Shown here: positions 1-10,088 of the stretch, one piece after another
Layout of the letters: every line of letters starts with the position of its first letter
How positions within the stretch are numbered: the stretch's first letter is position 1
Assembly: GCA_021155045.1 (NCBI GenBank)
Contig: JAJNQB010000017.1
Span: 124,001-188,000, forward strand
Length of the DNA: 64,000 nucleotides
Direction of reading: 5' to 3'
Origin: Arcticibacter sp.
Lineage (GTDB): Bacteria > Bacteroidota > Bacteroidia > 2-12-FULL-35-15
Made by a program: the position numbers and the translations under genes
Notes under the pieces: generated by a model
Told to the model about the DNA's origin: nothing
What the model saw: only the letters and a program-made list of their open reading frames with translations
The model's database searches: none

Positions 1-147
1 CTTTTTACAATCATTGGGCTAACAACAGTTGCTGTTGGATCTATTGTGAGATATAAAATTTTGGGGATGATTTTACTAATGCTGGTTATCGGAATAACAA
101 CAGATACAGCAAAAATTAAATCTATTTTTTTTGGTACAAAGAAATAG
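1..147 (+). CDS. C-terminal fragment of a membrane protein (cut by left edge)
   Basis: Reading frame 1 is open from the first base to a TAG at 145-147, giving 48 residues of a protein that begins outside the window. The fragment has two hydrophobic stretches (around residues 2-14 and 22-33) and a lysine-rich tail, so it is probably the end of an integral membrane protein. Its last 26 bases overlap the 3' end of the convergent glycosyltransferase-like gene. Too little is present to assign a family. Confidence 0.55.
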   Translation, partial: LFTIIGLTTVAVGSIVRYKILGMILLMLVIGITTDTAKIKSIFFGTKK

Positions 148-1519
148 AAACAAAGCCAGATTTAACTTCTTTTAATAGTAGCCATTCTTTTTTTATTTTT
201 TCTATTTCTTCCATATTTTTAGGATTCATTATATTCGAAAAAAGAAAATAGTTATAATTATTAATTTCTTCTGTTTCTGCGCTAGTATATACAAATGTTG
301 AGTCAGAGAGATAAGAAAAGTAGTTGTTTGTATGTAAAGGGAATTGCGTTGCAATTTTTTTTGGTTCAATGTTTTTTGTTTTTACAAACAAATCCATTTC
401 GTTTTTAGTTTTGAAATAAGGAAGTATTTTAAGAGATGAATCCCATCCATTTCCATACTTCTGAGGATAAATCCAAAAGTTTCCTGTAACAAGAAAAACA
501 AAAGCAAAAATCAAACTTATTATTCGATAGTTTTTGTTTTTAATACGCTGCACAACAAAACAAAAGCAAATAATTAATAAAACAAAGTTGAAAATAAAAT
601 ATTTGTGCCCGACAGGATTAGACACTAACATCATAAACAGCATTGTTATAACGGTTGGCACAAACAAAAAAAGAAAAAGATTCTTAGATTCTTTTATTTG
701 CTCTTTTTTTGTAACTAAAAAAAGTAAAATAAAAGCAATTAAATAAAATCTTCCAAAATCAATAATTTTCCAGATGGCGTATAAAATTTGACGAACAACC
801 ATTTGAAAAGAAATAAAATGCTCGTCTGTTTTTTCGTGCAAAGGAGAAAACAGAAACCAGCCTGTTTTAAATTTGTGATAAACAAACCAAGAGCAAACAA
901 GAAAAAAGCAAGGGAAATAAGCTTTTGACAAAACAAATAAATTAATTTTTTTAGTGCGATTGTGTTCTAATATGAGGTCAATAATAAACAGGGAAAGGGT
1001 AAGAAATAACGCTCGGATACTGAATAAAGCAAGGACTGGAAGCAAAAATGAATAGGCAACTCTTTTTTTGTTGAGCAATAGGTTTATTGCAAATAAAAAT
1101 AATGAAGTCAAAACAATATCATAACCCATTAAAATTGTTTGTGTTAAAAAAGTGGGCTCAATAAGCAACAAAAGCAAAGAAAAGGAAACATATTTATCAG
1201 TTAAGAAACGGGATGCCATTTTATAAAATTGAAACACCAATAAAATCAGAAACGGAATGATAGCAGCATGAGAAACAAAAAGCGTTTTTGAAAAAACGCT
1301 CCAAACAAAACTCAAGTACCAACTGTACAAAGGAAGTGTTGTGTTGTCAGTATAGGCGCCACAATCAAAAAAAGAATTTTCGCCATTATAAAAAAAAGCA
1401 GCAGCCTTAGAAAAATATTCGCCATCCCAAAAAAACGGGATATTGCTATAAAAAAAAACGATTGCAATTAATACAAGAACAGAAAAAATAAAAATGTACT
1501 TGCTTTTAATTGTTTGCAT
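122..1519 (-). CDS. multi-pass membrane glycosyltransferase-like protein (PMT/ArnT type)
   Basis: A 465-residue protein with about ten predicted membrane segments. The first is at residues 9-26, followed by a loop with an FFWDGEYF motif whose Asp/Glu pair sits where PMT/ArnT/GT39 enzymes keep their catalytic acidic residue. A C-terminal soluble tail of about 100 residues follows. Such enzymes move sugars from polyprenyl-phosphate carriers on the outer face of the inner membrane. The upstream gene, a polyprenyl-phosphate-type GT2, overlaps this start by 14 bases, which supports a donor-maker/donor-user pair. Family assignment rests on topology and context; sequence similarity is weak. A flippase-like or plain membrane protein is possible. 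Confidence 0.7.
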   Translation of the reverse strand: MQTIKSKYIFIFSVLVLIAIVFFYSNIPFFWDGEYFSKAAAFFYNGENSFFDCGAYTDNTTLPLYSWYLSFVWSVFSKTLFVSHAAIIPFLILLVFQFYKMASRFLTDKYVSFSLLLLLIEPTFLTQTILMGYDIVLTSLFLFAINLLLNKKRVAYSFLLPVLALFSIRALFLTLSLFIIDLILEHNRTKKINLFVLSKAYFPCFFLVCSWFVYHKFKTGWFLFSPLHEKTDEHFISFQMVVRQILYAIWKIIDFGRFYLIAFILLFLVTKKEQIKESKNLFLFLFVPTVITMLFMMLVSNPVGHKYFIFNFVLLIICFCFVVQRIKNKNYRIISLIFAFVFLVTGNFWIYPQKYGNGWDSSLKILPYFKTKNEMDLFVKTKNIEPKKIATQFPLHTNNYFSYLSDSTFVYTSAETEEINNYNYFLFSNIMNPKNMEEIEKIKKEWLLLKEVKSGFVSISLYQKK

Positions 1520-2450
1520 CTTTTGTAATTAGTGTTTCTATTTCGTATTGCTTAGCCCCGTGTAAAATAATATAAATTTTACCAATATATTCTCCCAAAA
1601 CACCAATTGAAAAAAGCACTAATCCAATTAATATGACAACAATCGTTTTAAAACAAGAAATCTGTATTTTAAATGGTAACAACACATCAAAAAAACAAAG
1701 CACCAATCCTGCTAATGCAAAAAAGCAAACAAATAGCCCCATAAAAAAAGCAAAACGCAAAGGTTTAACAGAATAGCCTGGCAATAGTCGAAAAAACAAA
1801 GCTAACAGTTTGCTGAAGGTATAATTTTTTTTAGTGTTTAAGCTTTTGTTTTGCGACACTATAATTTGTGAAATGTTTTGTGTGTATTTTAAAACAATAG
1901 AGTCGATATTAAGAATTGGCGTTGTATGTAAAGAAACAAAATCTGCTGTTTTTCTGTTCAGCATATTAAAAGAAGATAAATAAATCCCCTTTGGTTTATT
2001 AAGAAATTTATATGCAAGAAAATTGTACAACCAGCTTCCAATGTTTTTTACGCTATATTTTTTTTTATTCGAAAAATTTGCATAACAAATATCAAATCCT
2101 TGTTTGCTTTTTTCATAAAGAGGGATAATGTCTTCTGCTTTGTGTTGATAGTCGGCATCCATAAAAACAACATACTTGCCTGACGACATTCTGAGTCCAG
2201 CCATTTTTGCATTTTCTTGTCCAAAATTAGATTTATGCTTTATGGCAATTATGTTCGCAGAAAATGTTTGGCTTTGTTTTAATTCTTTAATTTTTTCCCA
2301 ACTTTTATCTTCGCTTCCATCATCAATTAAGATTATTTCAAAACTATGCTTATTCAGCAGAGCATTATAAATGTCGCCCACCAAAACACTTAAACTGTTT
2401 TGGTTGTTAAAAACAGGAATCACAACACTTATTTCAACAGGAGTACTCAT
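1506..2450 (-). CDS. GT2 family glycosyltransferase, polyprenyl-phosphate sugar synthase type
   Basis: A 314-residue protein. The N-terminal GT-A fold shows VVIPVFNN near residues 9-16, the Asp pair LIDDGS at 43-44 and the metal-binding DAD at 98-100 (MDADYQHK). Two hydrophobic segments near residues 230-295 anchor it in the membrane, as in DPM1/GtrB/ArnC enzymes that make dolichol- or undecaprenyl-phosphate sugars. It overlaps the following membrane glycosyltransferase, which probably uses its product. It is divergent from the WbqC gene at 2531, with an 80-base intergenic region holding both promoters. Confidence 0.9.
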   Translation of the reverse strand: MSTPVEISVVIPVFNNQNSLSVLVGDIYNALLNKHSFEIILIDDGSEDKSWEKIKELKQSQTFSANIIAIKHKSNFGQENAKMAGLRMSSGKYVVFMDADYQHKAEDIIPLYEKSKQGFDICYANFSNKKKYSVKNIGSWLYNFLAYKFLNKPKGIYLSSFNMLNRKTADFVSLHTTPILNIDSIVLKYTQNISQIIVSQNKSLNTKKNYTFSKLLALFFRLLPGYSVKPLRFAFFMGLFVCFFALAGLVLCFFDVLLPFKIQISCFKTIVVILIGLVLFSIGVLGEYIGKIYIILHGAKQYEIETLITKDANN

Positions 2451-2530
2451 TTGGTTTAGTATTTTTTTAACTTTGTTAAAACATAATCAACATTTGTAAA
2501 AATACTTAATTTAAACAATCTGTAATTAAA

Positions 2531-3214
2531 TTGAAAAAAGTATTTATATCTCAATCAAACTATATTCCTTGGAAGGGATATTTTGATGCTATCAATTCTG
2601 TTGATGAATTTATAATTATAGATAATGTTCAATACACCAAAAACGATTGGCGCAACAGAAATAAAATAAACACACCATCTGGTCCAATTTGGCTTTCCAT
2701 ACCTGTTCAAACAAAGGGTTTTTTCCCTCAAAATATTAACCAAACAAAAGTGTGTAATAATCTTTGGGCAAAAAAACATTGGAAATCTATTTTTTTAAAT
2801 TATGCCCGTTCATCAAACTTTAAAGAATACGCTCCAATATTTGAAGAATTATATCTTTCAAATAACGAAAAATATTTGTCTAAAATAAATTACAAATTTA
2901 TTACGCAGTTGTGTTCTTTAATGCAAATCGATACAAAAATTAGCCAGAGCGACTCTTATTCTTGGGAGGGGAAAGACAAAACAGAACGAATAATAAATCT
3001 TTGTAAACAAGCAAAAGCAACACACTATTTAACAGGACCCTCTGCAAAAAATTATTTAAACGAAACTCTTTTTAAGCAAGAAAAGATAGTGTTAGAATAC
3101 ATTTCATATCCTCCAAACGAAACAATTAATGTTTCAATAATTGATTATTTGTTTAGAACAGAATCGGGTTTCCAGCAAGAGAAACAAAGAAAACTAATTT
3201 CGGCTGAATATTAG
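2531..3214 (+). CDS. WbqC family protein
   Basis: A 227-residue protein that starts at TTG (2531) after an in-frame upstream stop. The N-terminus carries the family signature: ISQSNYIPWKGYFDAI, then an acidic strand and NDWRNRNKI. WbqC proteins occur in O-antigen and surface polysaccharide clusters; their biochemical role is not firmly established. The stop codon is followed directly by the GTG start of a methyltransferase, so the two are surely co-transcribed and possibly translationally coupled. Context with two glycosyltransferases on the other strand fits surface glycan modification. Confidence 0.88.
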   Translation: MKKVFISQSNYIPWKGYFDAINSVDEFIIIDNVQYTKNDWRNRNKINTPSGPIWLSIPVQTKGFFPQNINQTKVCNNLWAKKHWKSIFLNYARSSNFKEYAPIFEELYLSNNEKYLSKINYKFITQLCSLMQIDTKISQSDSYSWEGKDKTERIINLCKQAKATHYLTGPSAKNYLNETLFKQEKIVLEYISYPPNETINVSIIDYLFRTESGFQQEKQRKLISAEY

Positions 3215-3832
3215 GTGGATTTAATTAAAAAATATACCGACTATTATCAGCCCAAAATCGAAAGATTTGGTGCAACATTTAAAGGTGTTGACTGGGGCTC
3301 TGAAGAAGCGCAAAAAATTAGCTTTGAACAATTAATTAAACTTTTTGAAAAAGAAGGGAGCGAGAAGTTTTCATTGTTAGACTACGGTTGTGGTTATGGC
3401 GCACTTTTAGAATATTTAAAGACAAAAAAAATAAAAGTCGATTATTTCGGATACGACATTTTACCATTAATGTTGAAAACAGCAAAAAAAAAACATACTG
3501 ATTCAGATGCTATTTGGTTATCAAAACTTGACAAAGAGCAGGCATTTGACTATACCATTGCAAGTGGCGTATTTACTTTAAAAATGGAGGAATCAGAAAA
3601 AAACTGGGAAGAGTATGTTTTAAATTCGATAACACAAATAAATAAAATATCAAAAAAAGGATTTGCTTTTAATTGCTTAACATCCTATTCCGACAAGCAT
3701 TTGATGAAATCTTATCTCTATTATTCCAACCCATTAAAGATGTTTGATTTCTGCAAAACAAATTTTTCAAAACAAGTTGCGCTGCTTCACGATTATCAAA
3801 AATACGAGTTTACAATCATTGTAAAAAAATAA
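3215..3832 (+). CDS. class I SAM-dependent methyltransferase
   Basis: A 205-residue protein starting at GTG directly after the WbqC stop codon. SAM-binding motif I is DYGCGYG at residues 56-62, with an acidic residue after the next strand (FGYDI). Methyl acceptor unknown. Pairing with WbqC suggests a role in modifying a nucleotide sugar or surface glycan, but this is inference from position only. Confidence 0.85.
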   Translation: MDLIKKYTDYYQPKIERFGATFKGVDWGSEEAQKISFEQLIKLFEKEGSEKFSLLDYGCGYGALLEYLKTKKIKVDYFGYDILPLMLKTAKKKHTDSDAIWLSKLDKEQAFDYTIASGVFTLKMEESEKNWEEYVLNSITQINKISKKGFAFNCLTSYSDKHLMKSYLYYSNPLKMFDFCKTNFSKQVALLHDYQKYEFTIIVKK

Positions 3833-3840
3833 AAAAACAG

Positions 3841-3866
3841 GGTAGTGGCAATAATTGCTACTTTTT
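3841..3866 (+). terminator. possible intrinsic terminator after the WbqC-methyltransferase pair
   Basis: An imperfect hairpin (GTAG...GCAA paired with TTGC...CTAC) is followed by TTTTT, 9 bases after the methyltransferase stop. The stem has a two-base bulge, so confidence is modest. Confidence 0.4.
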
Positions 3867-3924
3867 ATCGTTCCCTAAAGGTTTGTATATCAATCTAAAA
3901 TAGCTTATTTTTATATCCTTGTTT

Positions 3925-4998
3925 ATGAAAAAAATAATTGTCTTTAGTTTTCTTTTTTTCCTTGTGTCAAACATTTTTGCACAAGCACCAAAATATAGTA
4001 ATGAATTTATGAATATTGGTGTTGGGGCAAGAGCGCTTGGAATGTCAAACTCGTATGTTACTTCGGTAAATGATGTAACAGCAGGCTATTGGAATCCAGC
4101 AGGACTTTTAGGCATTGGCAATCAACATCAAGTTGCGTTAATGCACAGTGAATATTTTGCTGGTATAGCAAAATATGATTATGGTGCTTTTGCAACAAGG
4201 CTAGACAGTTCAAGTGTTTTGGGAATTAGCCTTATCCGTTTTGGTGTTGATAACATTCCAAATACAACAGAATTAATAGATGCAAATGGAAATGTAAATT
4301 ACGACCGAATTACCACTTTTTCTGCTGTAGATTGGGGCTTTTTGGTTTCGTATGCAAAAACAATGAAAATACCGGGATTAAGAGTTGGCGGAAGCGCAAA
4401 AATTATCAGACGCAAGGTAGGAGATTTTGCTGGCGCTTGGGGTTTTGGCATTGATGCGGGAGCACAGTACGATTATAAAAAATGGAAGTTTGGTTTAATG
4501 GCAAGAGACATTACTACAACATTTAATGCTTGGAGTTTTAATTTAAGCGATGAGATGAAACAAACATTTGTAGCAACAGGCAATGAAATTCCAGAAAACT
4601 CAGTAGAAATAACGCTTCCAAAGATTTTGCTGGGGGCTGCCAGAAAATTTGATTTCACAAATAAAATTTCTTTGCTTGCCGAAGTGAATGCAGATGCAAC
4701 GTTTGACGGTAAAAGAAACGTCTTAATAAAAAGTAAAGTAGCAAGCATCGATCCTCATTTTGGATTAGAAGCATCGTACATGAACATGATTTTTTTACGT
4801 GCAGGAATTGGCAACTACCAAACCTATACCGATGCTTTTCGTAAAAAAGTAAGAACATTTCAACCCAATATTGGTGTTGGCGTTAAAATAAAAATGGTAA
4901 CAATTGATTATGCCTTAACTGATATTGGCGACCAATCTGTTGCTCTTTACTCAAATGTTTTTTCGCTTAAAATAGATTTAAACAAAAAACAAAAATGA
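3925..4998 (+). CDS. PorV/PorQ family T9SS outer-membrane protein
   Basis: A 357-residue protein. The ATG at 3925 is preferred over an in-frame TTG six bases upstream because it starts a clean signal peptide (MKKIIVF...FAQ, cleavage after about residue 20). The mature part begins with the family pattern: GVGARALGMSNSYVT followed by NDVTAGYWNPAGL, then an antiparallel beta-barrel rich in alternating hydrophobic residues. PorV is the outer-membrane subunit that shuttles T9SS cargo to the PorU sortase. Its last four bases (ATGA) overlap the start of the PorU-like gene, a direct sign of coupling. PorQ or another PorV paralogue cannot be excluded. Confidence 0.85.
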   Translation: MKKIIVFSFLFFLVSNIFAQAPKYSNEFMNIGVGARALGMSNSYVTSVNDVTAGYWNPAGLLGIGNQHQVALMHSEYFAGIAKYDYGAFATRLDSSSVLGISLIRFGVDNIPNTTELIDANGNVNYDRITTFSAVDWGFLVSYAKTMKIPGLRVGGSAKIIRRKVGDFAGAWGFGIDAGAQYDYKKWKFGLMARDITTTFNAWSFNLSDEMKQTFVATGNEIPENSVEITLPKILLGAARKFDFTNKISLLAEVNADATFDGKRNVLIKSKVASIDPHFGLEASYMNMIFLRAGIGNYQTYTDAFRKKVRTFQPNIGVGVKIKMVTIDYALTDIGDQSVALYSNVFSLKIDLNKKQK

Positions 4999-7900
4999 TA
5001 AAACGATTACTTGTTTTATGTTTTTTTATTTCCTTTTTAACTACTCTCAAGGCGCAGCCTTATCACAACGAGTGGATTAACTACTCTCAGTCTTATTACA
5101 AGATAAAAATTGCTCAAAACGGAATTTATCGCATCGATTCTACAACACTTGCAAATGCTGGAATTCCTATAGCATCTATCAACCCAAAAAATTTTCAACT
5201 TTTTAATAATGGAAAAGAACAATATATTTTTGTTCAAGGAGAAATCGACAATATTTTTAATGGAACAGATTTTATAGAGTTTTATGGTAAGAAAAACGAT
5301 GGTTTATTAGATACAGCATTATATATTAATACTCCCTTTTTGCCCAATCCTTATTATAGTTTAATCAACGATACTGCGGTTTATTTTTTAACTTGGAACA
5401 GCTCTACATCCAATTATCGGATGCAGGTTGAAAACGACACTACATTCAGTTTATATTCGCCAACAGCATATTTTTTTAAAGAAGAAATAAAATCATTTAA
5501 CTCTGATTATTTTGCAGGAGAAACGGATGCTGTTGGGCGAACAGATTCTCGCTACACAAAATCAGAAGGATGGTTTGATGCAAATGTTTTTTATTTGGGA
5601 GGGAATAACCAATATTTGAATCTTATAAACACGAACAACAGATTTACGTTTGGGCCTAAAGCCCTTTTTAAATCTGTTGTTGTTGGAGCCTCACAAGCAC
5701 AAAATTTAATTGCTTTAGGACAAAACGACCATCATTTAACTATAGAATATAGAGGCGCTTCTGGGTCTTATTCAACAATAAAAGACACCGCATTTAAAGG
5801 CTACGCATCAAATAGGTTTATAGATTCTATTCCAACATCCTTGCTAGGAAACACATACACAGATTTTAAATATTCAAGCGTTGCTGATCCTGCCTTTACA
5901 TCCAACAGAACAACAGTTTCATATATTTATTTAAAATATCCTCATACTCTTGATTTAGAAGGCAAACAAAAATTTGACATCTATCTTCCTGATAACACAA
6001 GTCAAACAAAATCTTTTTTAAATATTTCGAATTTTAATGCAACAGGTACTGTCAGATTTTTTGATTTAAGTAATAACAAACGAATAGATGTTGTTCAGGC
6101 GGGAGCAAATTATAATGTTTTAGTGCCAAATACTGGCTCAGAAAAAAAATGTTATATCACTTCGGATGCAAATATTATAAACATTACTAATCTTATTCCT
6201 GTTAGTCCATCCGCTCAATTTGCCAACTATTTGGCACAAGCAGCCGACTCTGTCTTTATAATTATTACACATAAAAGCTTGATGAACGAAGCTCTTTTGT
6301 ACAAGCAATACAGAAGCATAAATGCATTTGGTGGAAATCACAATGTAGTGATTGCAGATATTGATGAATTATACGACCAATTTGCTCACGGCATTGTTAA
6401 AAGCCCGCTTTCAATCAGGCGCTTTTCCGAATACTTAATAGATAATTACCCCTCTCCACCACAAAATTTATTTTTATTAGGAAAGTCGATACACATGTAT
6501 TTATGCAGGAATACACCAGCAAACTATAATTTATGCCTTGTCCCTTCTTTTGGAAACCCTTCGAGTGATTTGTTGCTCACAGCAGAAATTAACGGACTAG
6601 GGATTGTTCCGTCTATACCAACAGGACGATTAGCTGCACGTGTGCCAGCAGATGTTTTAACCTACCTCAACAAAGTAGAAGATTACGAAAACAGAACAAC
6701 AAACCCAGTTGACGAATGGATGAAATACGGATTAAATTTTGGGGGAGGGGGAACAATAGGCGAACAGACTCAGCTTAGAAATTATTTAACAGAATACAAA
6801 AGAATTTTTCAAGATACCTTGTATGGAGGAAAAATAATTAAAGAATTTTATAAAACAACATCTTCGCCAATACCTATAGCCATATCCGACACACTTGAAA
6901 CACTTATTGAAACAGGTGTTTCTATTCTGAATTTCTTTGGACACTCTTCTGGAAATAGTTTTGATATAAGTATTGACCAAATAACACAATACAATCCAAT
7001 TATTGGCCATTATCCTTTTATGATTTCTAATGGCTGTTATTCTGGCGATCTTCATGAGGACGACACTAAAATTTCAGAAGAGTTTGTGTTCGCACAAAAT
7101 AAGGGTGTAATTGGATATTTAGGATCAATTGGTAAAGGCGTTTCTTACGCTTTAGATATTTATACAAAAGAATTATACAACCAAATGTGTTTGTATAATT
7201 ATGGAAACGGAATAGGGTCTTCCATAAAAAAAACAATAAATACTATTCAGGGCTCAGCTGCTGGCGATGCCTTGGTTAGGGCAACATGCTACGAAATGAC
7301 CTTGCATGCAGACCCTTCATTAAAACTGAATGCTCAAAAAAAACCAGATTATAAAATAACAAATAGCAATGTAATAGTTGATTTAAGTGATGGTGTAGAC
7401 TCTTTTGCTATTCACGTAATACGCATAAATTTAGGAAAAGCAACAAAGGATAGTATTTTTGATAAACTCACCAGATACTTTCCAAATGGAGATTCTGTTA
7501 TTTATTATAAAAAAACAAGAACCCCCAAATTTAAAGACACCATTACATATAAAATTCCTTATGAATACGAACGTTCGGTAGGATTAAACAGAGTAAAAGT
7601 TCAATTGGATTATTATAATAATGTTGATGAATTAAATGAATTTAATAACACAACCAATCCAGATGTAACATTTCAAATAACAGGTAACGACATCATTCCT
7701 GTTTATCCGTACAAATTTGCTATTATTCCAACAGACACCATAACTCTGAAAGCGAGTACCGTAAACGCCTTGGCAACAGCCAGAAATTATATTTTTCAAA
7801 TAGACACAACCGACACATTTGATTCTCCATTTATGAAGCAAACAGTTGTAAATGCACCTGGAGGAGTTGTAAAATGGAATGCTAACATTACAAATGGATT

Positions 7901-10028
7901 TAATTTTACAGATAGCACCGTTTATTTTTGGCGTGTCAGCCCCGACTCTGTGAGTCCTACAAGCGGTTATTTATGGCGAGAAAGCTCTTTTCAATACATT
8001 CAAAACAGAAAAGGTTGGGAACAAGCGCATCTTTTTCAGTTCAAAGAAGACGGATACCAATATGTAAAGTTAAATCGTGTTACAAGAGAGTTTGATTTTG
8101 CAAATGATGTGATTGATATATTTTGCCAAACAGGCATTTTTCCCTACACCAATTGGTATGATATACTATATAAAATTAATGGGTCTTCCGTAAGTGTTTG
8201 GACCTGTCTTTTCCCTCGTTCCGGTTTTACATTTGCCATATTTAATGCAGCAACAGGAGTTTCTGAAACGAGTTATCTTGTTGGTGGCGGACTTGGTCAG
8301 TATGGCGACTATCATTGTGTTTCTAATTCTTATCAAGCATTTGAATTTTTTGATGATACACCCGCTTGGCGCGATACATTGGCTGATTTTTTAAATGGAT
8401 TGCCACCAGGAACAAGAGTTTTAGGATTTAGTGAAATGTATGGGCAATATAGTCAATACGAACCCTATGTAAACAATGCATTTAAAGACATAGGCGTAAA
8501 CGATATGCTTTCTCTTCAAGATTCCACGCCTACTATTATTTGGGGAATAAAAGGCGCAGCACCAGGAACAGCAACAGAAGTGGTTGGAACTTCAATAACT
8601 TCAACAATAAATTTAAGCACATCGTTTCCTACAAGCTGGAACGAAGGATATATAGCATCACCAATCATTGGTCCTGCGCAGAGTTGGGGTTCTTTACATT
8701 GGAGGCAACATACAAATGATGGAACCTACACAGAAGATAGCATTGTTGTTCGTGTTATTGGAATTGATAATGCAGGCAACGAAGCGGTGCTTGCAAATTT
8801 TCCGAAAGACAGTATCGATATTTTAAATTTATCGGCTTATGTGAATGTTACACAATATCCAAACATACGCTTGGTAGCGTATATGAAAGACGACAGCTTA
8901 CATACGCCACCCCAAATGGAACGCTGGCAAGTAATTTATGCGCCCGTTCCAGAAGCAGCATTAAATCCTCCATTGGGCTATAACATCAACAACAGCCAAT
9001 TACAAGAAGGAGATAGCTTAAGAATTCGTTTGCCTATACAAAACATTGGTGATGTGGACTTCACAGATAGCTTGTTGGTTTCTTATTGGATAGAAGATGC
9101 AAACAGAAACAATCACGCATTGCCCGATAAAATAAAGAAAAAACCATTTATCCCTAACGAAGTAATAATTGACACGATTGCTGTAAGCACCGAAAATTAT
9201 GGTGGTGCAAATGCTTTGTGGGTAGAGGTGAATCAAATTAACAAACCAAAATCACAGCTAGAACAATATCATTTTAATAACATTGTTCGTATTCCGTTTA
9301 CGGTTGATATAGACAAAATAAATCCATTGCTGGATGTTACATTTGATGGTGTTCACATTTTGAATAATGATATTATTTCTGCGAAGCCCAATATTTTAGT
9401 GAAGTTAAAAGATGAAAATCAATTTTTAGCATTGAACGATACCACCGACTTTAAAGTGTTTTTAAAAACGCCAACAACAGCTATTGCACAACGAATATGG
9501 TTTTTAAATACGCTTACTTTTACCGAAGCGGTTTTGCCAAACAACAGTTGTAAAATAAATTATACACCGTATTTACAACAAGATGGTATTTATCAATTAA
9601 TTGTTCAAGCAAAAGATAAGTCTGACAATCAATCGGGTTCTATTGATTACAAAATAAATTTTGAAGTAATAAATAAATCAACTATTACAGAAGTAATGAA
9701 TTATCCCAATCCGTTTAGCACATCTACTAAATTTGTATTTACGCTAACAGGAGAAGTGGTGCCAACTACATTTAAAATACAAATTATGACCATTACTGGG
9801 AAAGTGGTGAAAGAAATTTATCAAGATGAAATAGGACCAATACATATTGGCAGAAACATTACAGAATATGCTTGGGATGGAAAAGATGAATTTGGAGATA
9901 GACTTGCAAACGGAGTGTATTTATACCGTGTAATTACCAAAATTAGCGGGGAAGACATTGAAAAACGAGAAACTTCTGCCGACCAATATTTCAAAAAAGG
10001 TTGGGGAAAAATGTATTTGATGCGATAG
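4995..10028 (+). CDS. porU: PorU-like C25 family cysteine peptidase, T9SS sortase
   Basis: A 1677-residue protein with a signal peptide (about residues 1-20). The C25 gingipain-type catalytic core has His650 in FFGHSSG and Cys681 in SNGCYSGD. After the peptidase come Ig-like/CARDB-like beta domains, and the end (about 1590-1677) is an FlgD-like/C-terminal signal domain starting NYPNPFS and containing GVYLYRV. PorU cleaves the T9SS sorting domain from cargo and attaches the cargo to surface lipid. Overlap with the PorV-like gene supports this role. It is longer than the PorU proteins I know (roughly 1100-1300 residues), so it could instead be a C25 peptidase cargo. The gene symbol is therefore tentative. 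Confidence 0.8.
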   Translation: MIKRLLVLCFFISFLTTLKAQPYHNEWINYSQSYYKIKIAQNGIYRIDSTTLANAGIPIASINPKNFQLFNNGKEQYIFVQGEIDNIFNGTDFIEFYGKKNDGLLDTALYINTPFLPNPYYSLINDTAVYFLTWNSSTSNYRMQVENDTTFSLYSPTAYFFKEEIKSFNSDYFAGETDAVGRTDSRYTKSEGWFDANVFYLGGNNQYLNLINTNNRFTFGPKALFKSVVVGASQAQNLIALGQNDHHLTIEYRGASGSYSTIKDTAFKGYASNRFIDSIPTSLLGNTYTDFKYSSVADPAFTSNRTTVSYIYLKYPHTLDLEGKQKFDIYLPDNTSQTKSFLNISNFNATGTVRFFDLSNNKRIDVVQAGANYNVLVPNTGSEKKCYITSDANIINITNLIPVSPSAQFANYLAQAADSVFIIITHKSLMNEALLYKQYRSINAFGGNHNVVIADIDELYDQFAHGIVKSPLSIRRFSEYLIDNYPSPPQNLFLLGKSIHMYLCRNTPANYNLCLVPSFGNPSSDLLLTAEINGLGIVPSIPTGRLAARVPADVLTYLNKVEDYENRTTNPVDEWMKYGLNFGGGGTIGEQTQLRNYLTEYKRIFQDTLYGGKIIKEFYKTTSSPIPIAISDTLETLIETGVSILNFFGHSSGNSFDISIDQITQYNPIIGHYPFMISNGCYSGDLHEDDTKISEEFVFAQNKGVIGYLGSIGKGVSYALDIYTKELYNQMCLYNYGNGIGSSIKKTINTIQGSAAGDALVRATCYEMTLHADPSLKLNAQKKPDYKITNSNVIVDLSDGVDSFAIHVIRINLGKATKDSIFDKLTRYFPNGDSVIYYKKTRTPKFKDTITYKIPYEYERSVGLNRVKVQLDYYNNVDELNEFNNTTNPDVTFQITGNDIIPVYPYKFAIIPTDTITLKASTVNALATARNYIFQIDTTDTFDSPFMKQTVVNAPGGVVKWNANITNGFNFTDSTVYFWRVSPDSVSPTSGYLWRESSFQYIQNRKGWEQAHLFQFKEDGYQYVKLNRVTREFDFANDVIDIFCQTGIFPYTNWYDILYKINGSSVSVWTCLFPRSGFTFAIFNAATGVSETSYLVGGGLGQYGDYHCVSNSYQAFEFFDDTPAWRDTLADFLNGLPPGTRVLGFSEMYGQYSQYEPYVNNAFKDIGVNDMLSLQDSTPTIIWGIKGAAPGTATEVVGTSITSTINLSTSFPTSWNEGYIASPIIGPAQSWGSLHWRQHTNDGTYTEDSIVVRVIGIDNAGNEAVLANFPKDSIDILNLSAYVNVTQYPNIRLVAYMKDDSLHTPPQMERWQVIYAPVPEAALNPPLGYNINNSQLQEGDSLRIRLPIQNIGDVDFTDSLLVSYWIEDANRNNHALPDKIKKKPFIPNEVIIDTIAVSTENYGGANALWVEVNQINKPKSQLEQYHFNNIVRIPFTVDIDKINPLLDVTFDGVHILNNDIISAKPNILVKLKDENQFLALNDTTDFKVFLKTPTTAIAQRIWFLNTLTFTEAVLPNNSCKINYTPYLQQDGIYQLIVQAKDKSDNQSGSIDYKINFEVINKSTITEVMNYPNPFSTSTKFVFTLTGEVVPTTFKIQIMTITGKVVKEIYQDEIGPIHIGRNITEYAWDGKDEFGDRLANGVYLYRVITKISGEDIEKRETSADQYFKKGWGKMYLMR

Positions 10029-10088
10029 AAAATACCCTTTTTGAGGTATTGTCCTTTTCTGTTTAAAAACGCAATTTTGTTTGCGTAA

